This document shows, in pieces, positions 51,924 through 63,600 of a stretch of DNA of 64,000 nucleotides (positions within the stretch are counted from its first letter, which is position 1; each line of letters starts with the position of its first letter). Under the pieces are notes generated by a model that searched no databases, had not been told where the DNA came from, and saw only the letters and a list, made by a program, of their open reading frames with translations. The translations under genes and the position numbers were made by a program. Origin of the DNA: Gracilaria gracilis (lineage: Eukaryota; Rhodophyta; Florideophyceae; Gracilariales; Gracilariaceae); NCBI GenBank assembly GCA_030374805.1, contig JARGSG010000028.1:434001-498000 (forward strand). Direction: 5' to 3'.

Positions 51924-53900
51924 TTGACCGACTTGTTGGAATATGACCAAGTCTTGGTAACCACCTCCCAGAGAGCGTTACACCACATGTCTTCCTCCTT
52001 AGGCAGAAGTATCACCTCGAAAAGGGAAACGACGGGGGTAAAAATGCAGCATATAAGCACGACCTCTCCTGGCTCGCCGGCAACTCCTCTGGCATCAAAA
52101 ACGCGCTCTCTTGCAACCGCAGTACCTATCACACCACAGTGCTCTTCCAACACCTCGGCTTCCTACCAACAGCTTCCCGCTACTCCTGTGCTTGACCTCA
52201 CTATGAGTGGCAATCAACAACCATCGAACCAAAAACCTTCCGGGGGCTTCACCAAATTCCAATCCGTGCCGTTACCACAGAGCGGGCAGTAAGCCAGTAC
52301 AACCAGGGACAACTGACCGGTACGAAGAATCAACTCTACCTTGCGAGGGCTTCGTCCGGATCCCAGGCAGGCCGTGAGTGGCTCTCATACGATTCCGTTG
52401 TGGGGCGAACGCCGCGCGAGCGGCAAGATGCGATGCGCCTCCGGCTTGCGCCGTAGTTTTATCCGTATTTGCGGTCCTCGGTGGGGAGCTCATCGCCAAG
52501 TATTCCGACGGAGGGGAGTGGCTTTTCGGAGACCTTCCGGCTATCGTCACTCTCTCGTGGGACTGGCGCCGGCGCGTCGCCGTGCCTGCTCGCCAAGTCC
52601 TCCTCTATGCGAGCAAGTCCCGTGCACAGGCGCATTTCGCGCTCGTCCGCATCGGCTACCAACTTCAAAGCCGGACGCTCTTAGAGTTCCCGATCCCTTC
52701 GGAGATGAAGTTCAACATCGAACAGTACCACACCTGTGGGTAGATCAGGCACTGTGACTGTCTAGCGACGTTGGAGACCTTCGCCAGGCGGAGATTTCCG
52801 GCTGCGCGGCAAGAAGCCATGTGCTGGCAAAGACCGATCATTCGGGCCGAGTTCCGCTATATGGCGCGTCGATATTGATCCTACTTCCTCCAGGAGCTCA
52901 CTGGCCTCGAACGTCACTGCAGCTCTCGATTCGGGTACTTCGTCCCGTATAAAAACGTGGAAGTGGAGCGCATTGCTCCAGCTCACCGACAAGATCAGTA
53001 CGTTCCTTTACCGTCCTGAAGGGCACAGCTTAACGCATGCGGGGGTGCTATGTTGGGCTGCCCCCGGTATTCACCTATTTAAGGTCATACCTTCTCACCG
53101 ATCGGCGTAGCGGGCTCTGGTCGGTCATCCTCACCGAGTGGGCGGTCGGCACAGCGGCTTATATCCTCAGCGAGGCTTAAGACCAGTGTCGACTGTGGTT
53201 CACCATTCCGCGCGTGCCGGCGGCTATCCGTCAACTAGACCTCTCCATTCCCATTGGAGGCAGGGCTCATGCCGAAAAGCTCCTCGAATTGATCGATCAC
53301 ATCGACAGTATCAATTGGAGATCGGTTTCATTTGAGCAGAGTGGCCGGCTCGCTGGAAGTTGCGGGCATGGCCCGGGTCTTGGCCGGGACACCGCACTGG
53401 CGGGGGACTTCGTCTAATTTGATTCGTGGCAACAACGGGAGATATCCGCCAGAGAGGCGTTAGATCTCCGGAATGCTCCGAAAAAGATCCCAGATGGTCA
53501 CCCAGTCGGTTTCGTTGACTCTGAAGACTATTACCGCGCGAGCGGGGAAAATGATTTCATGGTGGGCAGTGATCCCGAGAATGCAAGCGATGATGAGGCC
53601 AATGAGGCGATGACGGCTGACACTTCTCCGGGCGTGGATAAGCCTGACCCTCAGGAGCCTGAGTCCGCGGCAGCGGGTTCCTCTTTTTCTACTTCGCACA
53701 GCACGGAGGCTGCCGGAAACGTTCCCCAGACTGGTTGGAACCCGGGTGAGATCGTAGCGATATTCCTCCGTGGAGTGGTGCCGACACGGCGACCGACGAT
53801 ATGGCCGCGATGCGGGAAGCGATCGCGCAACGCCTCGGCGAGGTCCAAACCTCCAATGAGGGGAGTGAAAACAACCAGTAGTACTGGGTCCTGATATACC
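51924..53900 (+). pseudogene. Unidentified TE-like coding stretch, decayed
   Basis: Several overlapping plus-strand frames with protein-like composition but stops and frame changes: a Ser/Thr/Pro-rich start (51924 to 52282), a hydrophobic/aromatic part (about 52378 to 53016, stops at 52741 and 52877), a part with LLELIDHIDSINWRSVSFEQ (about 53060 to 53415, one TAA near 53176) and an acidic tail (53559 to 53894). No family recognised. The position next to the chromovirus suggests a gag-like region in opposite orientation, but that is conjecture. Confidence 0.3.
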
Positions 53901-54017
53901 CGGTGACGGGCTGGCAATGTGCCAACGTGCGAATAGCATGACGTAAATCATCTACTTGTGGACTTCTCTCGTCTATGACGTATTTTTTTCCCAGCCTTCT
54001 TCCGTTTCTACGGTTCC

Positions 54018-54692
54018 CTAGCCTACTTGAGCTGTGTCCAGCGTCGCTGGTGGCGCGGTTCCCGTACGATGGTGATACTGTACCACCTTTGATCGTGGGA
54101 GATGTTCGATTGGTTCTAAAGTATCCCATTCTGGGTCATAACCGTACCAATGGACGCGATATTCCAAGATACCATTCTGATTCCAGATATGCCCGACAAT
54201 TCGGTCGAATATGTATTCCTGAATGAATACCTGCCGGCCTTGCCGAATTGTCCTGACTGCATGGAGCTTAGTACCCTGTGGAAAGGAGGTTCCCGTGTGC
54301 GGTTTGTTCACGCGCGCCACATTTGGCAGTGCCGTCCTCTGCGGAGATATTTCATCACGAGCGCGAACCGCCAACTGGCGGGCTCCTGGGCGTACCGCAA
54401 GCTTGCGAGTTTCTACACGTCTTGCCGAGGATCTTGAGGAAGGCGGTGCTGTGCTCTTGCGTTGCCCGGCGGGCGGTGTACCGTTCCGCGACTTCTCCGT
54501 GCCTGCACGAAACTTCGGCTGCGTGTGGCCGTGGTTCACCGTGTGGCCATCCGCCTCTCTGGACAGGGTTTCCTTGTTGGCGAGTGGAAAGTGGTGGCGG
54601 AATGTAAACCCGTTCCCAACGGTTTCTTCTGGCAACTCCCAACTCTGGGTGGCGCTTCCGCCAATGCTGGGCACAGCGCGTATCGTGCTCAC
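54018..54692 (-). pseudogene. Chromodomain of the chromovirus integrase
   Basis: The frame ends in a chromodomain (about residues 156 to 205): YIFDRIVGHIWNQNGILEYR followed by VHWYGYDPEWDTLEP, the standard Y.VE.I......G...YLVKWKGY....TWEP pattern with aromatic cage positions Tyr/Trp. Such domains guide integration to methylated-histone chromatin. The preceding 150 residues are a Ser/Thr/Arg-rich linker. Confidence 0.85.
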
Positions 54693-55087
54693 TACTTGGA
54701 GAATTTTCGCCTGAAGCGGTGTGCTCGTTTTGTCCCTGACTCGAACATCATTCCAGGTGACCGGTTCCTTCCTGTAGAAGATGTCAGGGTCTGCTGAGAC
54801 ACTTGGACTTCGCGCAGGCGTGCGTGGCGTCGCTGTGTCGTTTTTCCTCCGTTAAGGGAATCCAGTCCCGTCCTCAGCGGTGGGTTTCGGCGTAGCCTCC
54901 ACTCTCGTTTCGGGCGTGTGCGGCCGATTGTTCGGAGCACTTCTCTGTAGGGCTACTTTTACACTACTCGGCTGAGCTACTACCATAGCAGAATTTCCGC
55001 GCGCCTCAGGCGAGGGTGGAGCTGTTCGATCCGCTTCTGCATGTATATTCACCGTTTCTGGCGTGGCTGTGCCTCCCGTTCTCGGGC

Positions 55088-55757
55088 CTAATAATCCACA
55101 CGCGCTAGGTTCCCTCGACTGTATCTGCGGCTCTTCCGATGGAGTACTCGGTGTGGCACCAGCCTGCCGTGTCGCATGGTTGTGGTCCTCCAGTTGCGAC
55201 AGCGAATTATCTTCAGCAGAAGTGACGTCGTCCCGCTCTTTAGACAGAGTGGCGGGGATGTAGTAGAGCGTTCCGCCACGCGGGTAGAGTACTGGCGAGC
55301 TGGTGAAACAGAAGAATGGCCATCCTGGTCAACAATGTTTTTCGATGTCATCGGCGTATCCGATTGCATCGGGAGGTCTGAGAATCTCCGATTCGGGTGT
55401 GGCAGAATCGATGAGCGATTAGTAACGGGTGCCCCCGGTGTTGTAGAGTCCGTAGACACGGGTCTGACATATGCCGGTTCGAATTCAGGCGAGGGTGGTG
55501 GCGCAAGTACTACCCGATCGCGAGAGATCCGCTCATGCGTTTCCTTGATTTCATGCACGTACCACTGTGCATTCTGTGACAAAAATCACCTTAAGGAGGC
55601 CATCCGGCACAGGCCATAGTTTATTTTGTTTCTCTCTTTTGGGGTTATCGTGTACCTTCCGTACGAAGACGTAGCTACCCGCCCTAATTGGCGGTGTACT
55701 ACCTCCTCGCAAGCGAGCGTCTAAATCAAGCTTGTAAGCGGCTTTAGCGCGTGCCAT
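55088..55757 (-). pseudogene. Chromovirus integrase C-terminal region and linker
   Basis: Two overlapping minus frames. The first (55757..55551) begins MARAKAAYKLDLDARLRGG and has PIRAGSYVFVRKV, the DWVLL.....-type integrase C-terminal barrel, then shifts frame near 55570. The second (55582..55088) is a Pro/Ser-rich linker towards the chromodomain. Confidence 0.7.
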
Positions 55758-55939
55758 AGACTGGCGAGCGGCTGGTACCAGTGTGGATAGCCAGTTCTTT
55801 CACTTCAGTCGGGAGTCACTCACAGAGGGGCAGTTTCTCATCGTAGGCTGTGATTCTAACGCCACGGGCGGACTGGATAGAACCAACTCAAACGGTGAAA
55901 CATCGGTAGTCCTGTGAACCTGCGTGTTGTACACGAACG

Positions 55940-56560
55940 TCAACGCGTCAGTGTACAAGTCCCATGTCTATGGGTAACGTAAGAACGGAGAGCAGCTAGC
56001 ATTGTCCGGTTGAACATTTCAACTTGGCCATTACACTGGGGATGATAGGTCGTAGTGAACAGGTTTTTAACGTCCAGGATGCGGCAGAAATCTTGGAAGA
56101 ATCGCGGTGCGAACTGTTTCCCGTTATCGAAGAGTACTTCAACCGGCGAACCGTAGACGAAGACCCAGTGCCTCACGAAAGCCTGGGCGACCGTGAATGC
56201 GGTGATCCTCTTGAGAGGTACAGGTAGAACCAGTTTCAAGAAACGATCCGTCATAACGGGCAGAAACTTGCTACCTCTCCGCGTAGCAAGCAGGGATCCA
56301 AGGACGTCGATTTCAAGGAACTCGAGAGGCGCCCTGGTGGGAAATAATCTCAACGTCTTTGATTTTTTTCCGGAGTTAGACCTGGTTCTTTGCGCATTCG
56401 GTACAGAACCGCACCGTTGCGTAGCAATCAACCGCCATGGCGGGTCAGTAAAAGTCCATTCGTAGGGTTTAGTATGACTTTCCTCCACCTGCGTCGCCAC
56501 CAAGCTTCGCGTGATGCGAAAATTGGAGTATCCGCGACTGCAACGTGTGGGGTACCACAA
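55940..56560 (-). pseudogene. Chromovirus integrase core
   Basis: Contains the catalytic triad in order: FLEIDVLGSL, VLFDNGKQFAPRFF, and NGQVEMFNRTMLAALRSYV. The zinc-binding part upstream is damaged. The wording TTYHPQCNGQVE matches Ty3/gypsy integrases. Confidence 0.88.
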
Positions 56561-56745
56561 CTTGTCGGTGTGACTCGATTACTCGTACGAGGTAGCCAAT
56601 GTCATTAAACTAGAATGGGAGGGCAGCGCCACCGTTAAGATGGGCACGAATGCGCACGCGGAAGGGATCGCCATACTTTTCTCGGATCATTTCCTCTGGT
56701 GTTACCGGGGACAAAGTTCTCTGGCTGGGGCTTGTCAGCCTTGAT

Positions 56746-58181
56746 CTAGTTCGCGACGAGTACTTCGTCCAATCCGTCATCGAATTCCAAGTCTTCTGGC
56801 CACTCGTTAAATACCCATTCCAGATCTTCCAGTTCCACGTCGTCAGTGACGAGACATGGGATCTCGTCATCTCCCGAGGGCAGGGCTTCCCAATTTATGG
56901 GTAAACACGACAATGCGTCTGCTTGTGTGTTTTTGAAGGGTCGGGGATGTTCATCTAACCGCCTCAGTGAGGAGTGGTCCGTGTAAACGGTGAATTGTAC
57001 ACCCATAAGATAGGGGCGGAGATTAAACAGTGCCCACAAGACTGCGATAAACTCTTTCTCTAGAATGGAGTAGTTCCCTTCATGAACGTTGAGCGAGCGC
57101 GATCAGAACCCAATGGGCTTACGTTCTCTTTCGGGAGTGGTTTGGAATAAAGGCAACCGATTTATTAGTCGATCGAATCCGTGTCCACGGAAAACGTTAG
57201 TCCGGGTTTCGGCAACGATAGAATCGGAGTAGTTGTGACAGCCTCCTTTAAGAAGTTGAACTCCTCTGTCTCTACAGGCGTGAATGGGTCCAGTTTCGGT
57301 GGCTGGCCTTTCCGCAGTAGTGTGCTGAGGGGCACCGCGATATTCCAAAAGTTCGAGACAAACCGTCGATAGACGTTGATCAATTCTAAGAAGGAGCGCA
57401 ATTTCGTTGGGTTTCGTGGTTCCTTCGCCTCGGCGAGGGACTTCACTCGATCTTCCTCGATCGACAACCGTTCTGGACGGATGAAGTGGCCCAGATAGTT
57501 GGAGATGTCTTGAAGCACTCACATTTTCTCAGCTTGAGGGTTATTCCTGACTCCCGCAGAGTGGTCATCACGTCTCTGACAAGGGTGAGATGGTCTTCCA
57601 GATTACTGGAGAAGGCAATAATGTCATCTGACTAAACTAGACAAGTCTGCCACTTAAAGCGGTCCAAAAGGATGTCGACAGCACGCTGAAAGGTAGATGG
57701 GAACATTGGTGAGACCAAAAGGCATATGCTTAGAGCTGTAAGAGCCAGGTTGACATACAAACGAGAACCAATCGCGGTCTTCCTCCCTTACAGGGACCTT
57801 CCGTTAGCCCGAATTGGCGTCGAATGCAGTGAATATGGTTGCGTTTCCGAGCGAATCTATGTACTAGTCGATACGAGGAATGGGATATTTGTCCCTGATC
57901 GTAACGGCATTCAGCCTGCGGTAGTCGACACAGAGACTCCAAGTTACGTCCGCTTTGAGTGCCAGTACCACTAAGGATGCCCAGAGCGACTGAGCGGGCT
58001 CAATCACGCCTCCTCGGAGCATCTTGTCCACCCAGAACTGTTTTTCCTCCCGAGCTTTCGGTACTGCTCTGTAAGGGGGTTGGGCAGTCGGTCGCATGTC
58101 CAGCATTAAGTCAGTTCGGTGTTGCGTTGTATTTATCTCACCAAGAGATCCTTCCCACATTAGAGTAAACTCTCGCAACAT
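56746..58181 (-). pseudogene. Chromovirus reverse transcriptase and RNase H, broken
   Basis: RT begins in 58181..57864 with WSLCVDYRRLNAVTIRDKYP. The RT catalytic motif lies near 57630 on the minus strand as (stop)-S-D-D-I-I-A-F-S, the tyrosine codon being replaced by TAG at 57634..57632. The thumb continues in 57518..57165 (SFLELINVYRRFVSNF). RNase H (57039..56746) has ALFNLRPYLMGVQFTVYTDH, then an apparent internal deletion that joins directly to QADALSCLP. Confidence 0.85.
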
Positions 58182-58314
58182 ATTTCTCCGACGTTAACGT
58201 TGTGACTCCGGCACATGGCAAAGATCGAGTTTGTCGAGATCCTTCACGGGGTCAACCCACTCATAGCTCGTTGGGCCATGCTTCTCCGTGTCGGATACAG
58301 GCGATGATTCCGAG

Positions 58315-58836
58315 TTATTCGGTACACTCTTCGTTGAAACTGCAGTAACCTCTCGCTCCTTTGAGGGAACTTCGGGGGTGTTCTGAATTGCTCTCCTCCC
58401 TAGAGGATACCAATTCGAGCACATCGGCGGTCTTCATTCGGGTTGGGAGCATCACGAGTGGGTACGGTGGGATCGATCCAAATACTTGGTTCTTCACCAG
58501 ATAATGGATGGTTTTGCCAAGGTTGGCCACAAGTATCCGAAACCGAGTATCCGATGTCACGTGCACAACGCGACTCGCAACAGCGAGTTGGTACTTCTCG
58601 TACAACGACGTCAAAGGTTGAATAACCCGAAGACCGCGTTGACGGGAATTACCCTGCATCTTCCTCGTTGTTGACCTTCGTCCTACGCGGCCGGTAGGCG
58701 TTACAAGTAACGCACAGCTCACTGCAGAGCGACATTCGCCAATTAAGCTTGTACTGAGCTTAAAAGCTACCTCGCACTGATGAGTTCCACTCACAGCAAC
58801 CACTCTCCAGCGCGAGAAACGTCCGAGTCGGCCCAC
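58315..58836 (-). pseudogene. Chromovirus protease-side region
   Basis: Minus frame of 173 codons whose centre (ASRVVHVTSDTRFRILVANL) resembles the spacer between protease and RT in gypsy elements. The protease DTGA itself is not visible. Its first 20 codons overlap the start of the plus-strand gag and are probably not part of the protein. Confidence 0.5.
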
Positions 58837-59187
58837 CCCCGACCCGAGTCACCTCCGCCTCTTGCAGAACGTTCAACCGAGAACATCCTCCAATTTTTCC
58901 CTCGTTCTTCTTTCGAGAACGCTCATCAAATCGACTTTTTCGACAAGGTCCGCGATTGTCTCAATCGCTGCGGCGTTGGCATCTCTGGAGATACCTTTGT
59001 CACCGCACTCCAATCCGAGTTCTCCTCGGAGCTATTTACACACCCAGAAGTAACCACCCGTAGAAATCTCTTCAGCACCCTAGCCGAAAAGTTTGGACAT
59101 CTCGGAATCCAAGTCCCACCCTTCCGCCCAGGAGAAAAGAAGTCAAGGGCACTACGTCTTGCACGCATAATATGGTCAGACCCATAA
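58780..59187 (+). CDS. N-terminal gag-like ORF of the second copia element
   Basis: 135 residues from an ATG at 58780. A Ser/Pro/Glu-rich start, then a helical domain (NAHQIDFFDKVRDCLNRCGV, TTRRNLFSTLAEKFGHLGIQ). It ends at a TAA at 59185. The following gag lies in another frame, so this is either a separate small ORF or the first part of gag with a frameshift. Confidence 0.45.
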   Translation: MSSTHSNHSPARETSESAHPRPESPPPLAERSTENILQFFPRSSFENAHQIDFFDKVRDCLNRCGVGISGDTFVTALQSEFSSELFTHPEVTTRRNLFSTLAEKFGHLGIQVPPFRPGEKKSRALRLARIIWSDP

Positions 59188-59213
59188 TACGCGCACGAAT
59201 GCGCAGTGGCTGA

Positions 59214-60512
59214 GTACATTGTGCACAATCGAATTACGCCGAATTCTTCCCGCCCAATCAGCCTTCCGAACCAAGCCCCTCCAGCCCCACCCCGAACCCG
59301 ACGCAAGGCATCGAACAGTACAGTCACCCTTCATTTGATCGCCGTCACGAGACCCCAGCCCCAACGGTAAAGACCGACGCGCTGCCTGCACTTAACCAGA
59401 CACTACAGCGGCTTACTTTCGAAGACCCTACCATTTCGAACAATCAACATGGCCAGCCCGCTTCTGTCCCACCGCCCGCTCCGCATTGGCAAAGACTCAA
59501 CCGGAACACATCTGATTTGAGATACCAAAATCAACCGAACGGGAGCTCAGGATATGCCAATCACGTCCAGACACATCCAACCCCCGGTCCGGGAACCTCT
59601 TCCTACCACCAAACTGCAGCACCATTGCAGTCGCACACTCCGCTTCCCAACTCACGACACGAAACCCATCAGGCGAGAGCTATAGATGAGAAGCAACTGT
59701 ACGAACGTCATGTAAAACTTGCTAACGCGTTTAGCACAGCCTTCAAAGACACCGCAAATCGCTACAGCGGAAACATTGATGATTCATGTCCAGAGAAACG
59801 CCAGCTATTCGAAGATATCATGAGGAATTACAGAGCCACCCCCCAGGAAGGACTTGAATTCCTTAACAACCTCTTCACGGGAACAGCACGCACATTCTAC
59901 ACAAACAATGTGCTTGGCAGAGTACGCACCTACCAGGAAGCCATGGCAAATCTGGAGCGCCAGTTCCACAACGAGACCGCCCAGGAACGTATCGTCGCAA
60001 AACTCGAATCTCTCACATTCGAAGAATTTACAGCCTCCGATACCTCAGCCAACGACAGCCTGGCGAAGCTTAGAGCTCGCATTTACGAACTGTTCCCGCG
60101 AGCCCCACAGCCTTATCAGTCTGAGTACAACAAACCGAGACTTCTCGCAAAAGCCGTATCCAACCAAGACTGGGCAACTGCCACCCTATACAGAACCACT
60201 GCCGAGCTCCCAATGTATGCGGACCTAGCAACGTCCCTCGCATCTGTCCTTCAGAAGCATGTGGCTCGCCAAGCGACTTCCTCTGACACCACAGCCAAAC
60301 CAAACGAAGCGTTTTACGCAAACCCCCGCTATGGACGTCAGACTGACTACCGCAGACAATGGTCGCACAACCCGCAACGCAACAGGGGCCGAGGAGCCTA
60401 CACCGGTGACCACCGTTACAACTCAGATCGTAACGACACCAGGCAAAACCACCGCTCAAACTGGAAGCCCAACCCTCGCAGAATGTACAAAGTACGCCGC
60501 CACTACATCTAA
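59214..60512 (+). CDS. Gag of the second copia element
   Basis: The frame opens after a TGA at 59211 and reads to a TAA at 60510. There is no early ATG, so the start is uncertain. A Pro/Ser/Gln-rich first part is followed by a helical capsid-like domain (about 59700 to 60260) with GLEFLNNLFTGTARTFYTNN and YQEAMANLERQFHN, the retrotransposon gag pattern. An Arg/Asn/Tyr-rich basic tail follows (60320 to 60500). A CCHC knuckle is not intact. The same frame resumes after the stop to 60878 and then shifts into pol. Confidence 0.7.
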   Translation, partial: VHCAQSNYAEFFPPNQPSEPSPSSPTPNPTQGIEQYSHPSFDRRHETPAPTVKTDALPALNQTLQRLTFEDPTISNNQHGQPASVPPPAPHWQRLNRNTSDLRYQNQPNGSSGYANHVQTHPTPGPGTSSYHQTAAPLQSHTPLPNSRHETHQARAIDEKQLYERHVKLANAFSTAFKDTANRYSGNIDDSCPEKRQLFEDIMRNYRATPQEGLEFLNNLFTGTARTFYTNNVLGRVRTYQEAMANLERQFHNETAQERIVAKLESLTFEEFTASDTSANDSLAKLRARIYELFPRAPQPYQSEYNKPRLLAKAVSNQDWATATLYRTTAELPMYADLATSLASVLQKHVARQATSSDTTAKPNEAFYANPRYGRQTDYRRQWSHNPQRNRGRGAYTGDHRYNSDRNDTRQNHRSNWKPNPRRMYKVRRHYI

Positions 60513-60687
60513 AAGAATGGACGACACAACAACACGTATTTTGTAATCGGAGACGACCTGGACCCCGTCGAAGACCTCGACGTATCGGACGCGAACCTAG
60601 CAGAAATCAAAGAGGACTCCCCCGAGCCTCTCTTGGAAACCGCACCTGCTGAGAACGACAGTACCACTCAGGCCACACCGGACGCGA

Positions 60688-63600
60688 TTGACAACCATTT
60701 TGTCTCCCATGAAATCGGAATTAACTTTCCGCACGAATCCACCGACTCTTTCATTTTCCACGCGCAATCGTGCAGCGTGCCTCTCTACCAGACGAGTATT
60801 TTTGAATGGGAGCCAAATTGGCCAACTGCCTCCCCAAACCAGGCCACCCGACCCCACTACCACCCCCTTCGATTCTGAACCCAATTCCAACCCCCCTCCA
60901 GCTGTCCCACAACCTGTCCCCGCCACGACACTGGACAACGATCCCGAGACCAAAGACCAACCCGATCCACCGCTTCCCCGTCGCACCCTACTCCGCCGAC
61001 TCCGATCAACTATCTCTAATTGCGCCGGTCGTCTACCGCTCCGGCTTGCTTGGCTCCATCGCCCTGGCCGTCGCAGGAAACGCCCCCCCGACTCCCGCTC
61101 GACGACTGTGGATTGCACAAAGGTGTATCTCTCTCACTATGAGGCCAACCACTCAGACATCCGAACAGGATTCGTCGGAGCTTGCGTGGACTACGGTGCT
61201 TCACGAACGGTTATTGACAAGTCGCAATTTGACGCACTCCGTCAGCTCTCCCCCGACCCTCTCCCGCTAACGCCTGACAAACTTCTCTTTCGTTTTGGTG
61301 ATGGTTCTCAAGAAAGCCTAGGATCCTTTCACGCCACTTTACTGACATCGACGGGTACCAACCTCTCCTTCCGCGCCTGTGTCGTTAACGCCGAAATCCC
61401 ACTGCTCCTCGGCCTCGATGTTGGTATCGACTTCCGCCTCGTACTAGATATGCATGCCAAAACACTCCGTTCCAAGTCAGAAGGCTGGACACAGCAGCTT
61501 ATATTCAGCAACGGACACCTCTTCTGGACATGGGACCCCGACATCTTACGAAATCAAACCCCTCCAATTGCCTACGCTTACGCTAAATCACCGTTCAACG
61601 TCAAGGAGCTTCGTCGTCTACACTATAATTTCTTCCATCCCACGGCCAAGAAGTTATACAATCTTATCCGCCGCGCCTCACCTGAACGCCTGTCACCAGA
61701 CACAATGGAAATCCTACGCAGTATCTCCCGCGCCTGCGAGACCTGTACTCGTTTGTCGTCCAAGCCGCTTCGCTTTCGCGTGGCACTCCCCGACGAAAAT
61801 ATCGTGTTCAACAACGAACTGGCCCTTGACCTGTTCTGGCTTGACGGCAAGGCAGTATTGCACATTGTGGATATCGCCACCGGTTTCCCCAATGCCGTTT
61901 TTCTCAACGGACAATCCGTCCCTGACGTTTGGACAGCATACACACTGGCGTGGTCCTCCGTCTACATTGGACATCCAAACTGCTTCCGAACGGATTCCGG
62001 CAGCGTGTTCACAGCACAGCGATGGCACACCATCACCTCTGAGAACGACATCGACCTCAAGATTAGTGACGTCGAATCTCACAATTCTCTAGGACTCGGT
62101 GAACGCTATCAAGAGCCATTTCGTCGCCTCTATCGAAAAATAAGACAGGACGCCCCCAAAATCGACAAGATGATCGTGCTCCGAATCGCTGTCAAGGCGA
62201 TGAATGACACAGTCGGCCCAGACGGATACGTTCCCTCACTACTGGTGTTCGGAGGCCTCCCGCGCTTCCCCGCTACTACCAGTGAACTACCTGGCCAGAA
62301 GGACCGCATGCGCGCACTTGAGTCCGCCCGCACAGAATATGCCGCCATCGTGGCTCGTCTGCGCGTCCCCCAAGCGCTACGTTCCCGCATCCCGCCAGTG
62401 TCAAAGTACGTCTTCGCCCCTGGTGACCTATTTCATGTCTACCGAGAAGGTAGCAAGCAGTTCGTCGGACCCATCCCGATCGTAAGGGTATCTGACAAGC
62501 AGCTGTACGTGAAGCTCAACTACCGGTTGACACAATTCGACGTCTCCCAAGCTGTTCCTTCATCCGTATTCACTGATAACCACGCCGTCGATACACTCCG
62601 ACACCAGCTCGAGCAGTTTCAGAGCGAACCCCCATCGCAACTCCCCGCCGCAAGGCCGTCCCACAAAACATCCCCAAGCATTTTAATCACGGAGATCATT
62701 CCCTACCGAAACCCACGGAACTCGGACCCAGCATTCATCCCTGCGACACTTAAAGACCTTGAGGGACTCCTAAAGCGTGGCACATACAAAGTTGTCTGCA
62801 AAGAAGACCTTCCAGCCGACGCCAACATCATGGGCGGCCGCTTCACTCTGTGCATCAAGAACGCGGAGACTGACAACCCCGTCTATAAAGCCCGTTTCAT
62901 TGCACAAGGTCACATGAATCGCGAGAAAGGCAGCATTATCCACCATGCCACCACACTCCAGCAATGCTCAATCCGTATCATCCTAGCCGTAGCCGCCATC
63001 TTCGGTTTTCAGCTTTGGTCTACAGACATTACACAGGCGTACCTGCAGTCTGCATTCGAGCTCATGCACGACATTTACATCTGACCCACCGCAGAATTTG
63101 AATTGGCTCCAAACCAACTGCTCAAGCTACTGCGCCCACTTTACGGCCTAACGGAATCCGGGGACTACTGGAACTATACGTTTCCTGATCACATGCAGTC
63201 CGACCTGCATATGAAACAAGCGATCGGAGATCTATCGCTGTTCTTCAAGCACGTCCAGGGTAAACTACAATGTTTAGCTGGAACCTACGTTGAAGACTCA
63301 TTGCTCACCGGGACAAAAGACTTCATGGACGAAACAGAGGCTACAGCATCCAGCTTCGAATCAAAGCAGAAAGTTCTCGACAATTTTGTCTTTGCCGGAT
63401 CAGAAGTATCGAATACCGACAGAGGTTTTTGTTTACACCAGCGCAAACAAATATCTCGACTGAAGCCCCGTACGAAGTGCTCTACTTTCCTGGAGTTCAA
63501 GTCACGACTGATGTCTATCGGCTGGATCACACATACGCGACCAGACGTTTCCTGCTGCGTGTCTCAACTGGCCCAAACGACCGAGCTCACGTTCTCACAA

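Larger units (their letters stand above)
53950..58800 (-). mobile_element. Gypsy chromovirus, minus strand, decayed
   Basis: Read on the minus strand: a protease-side segment (58800 to 58200), RT (58180 to 57165), RNase H (57040 to 56740), integrase (56560 to 55940), integrase C-terminus (55760 to 55090) and chromodomain (about 54240 to 54060). Frames break repeatedly, and no LTR is visible on either side within the window. The order with a terminal chromodomain defines a chromovirus. Confidence 0.85.
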
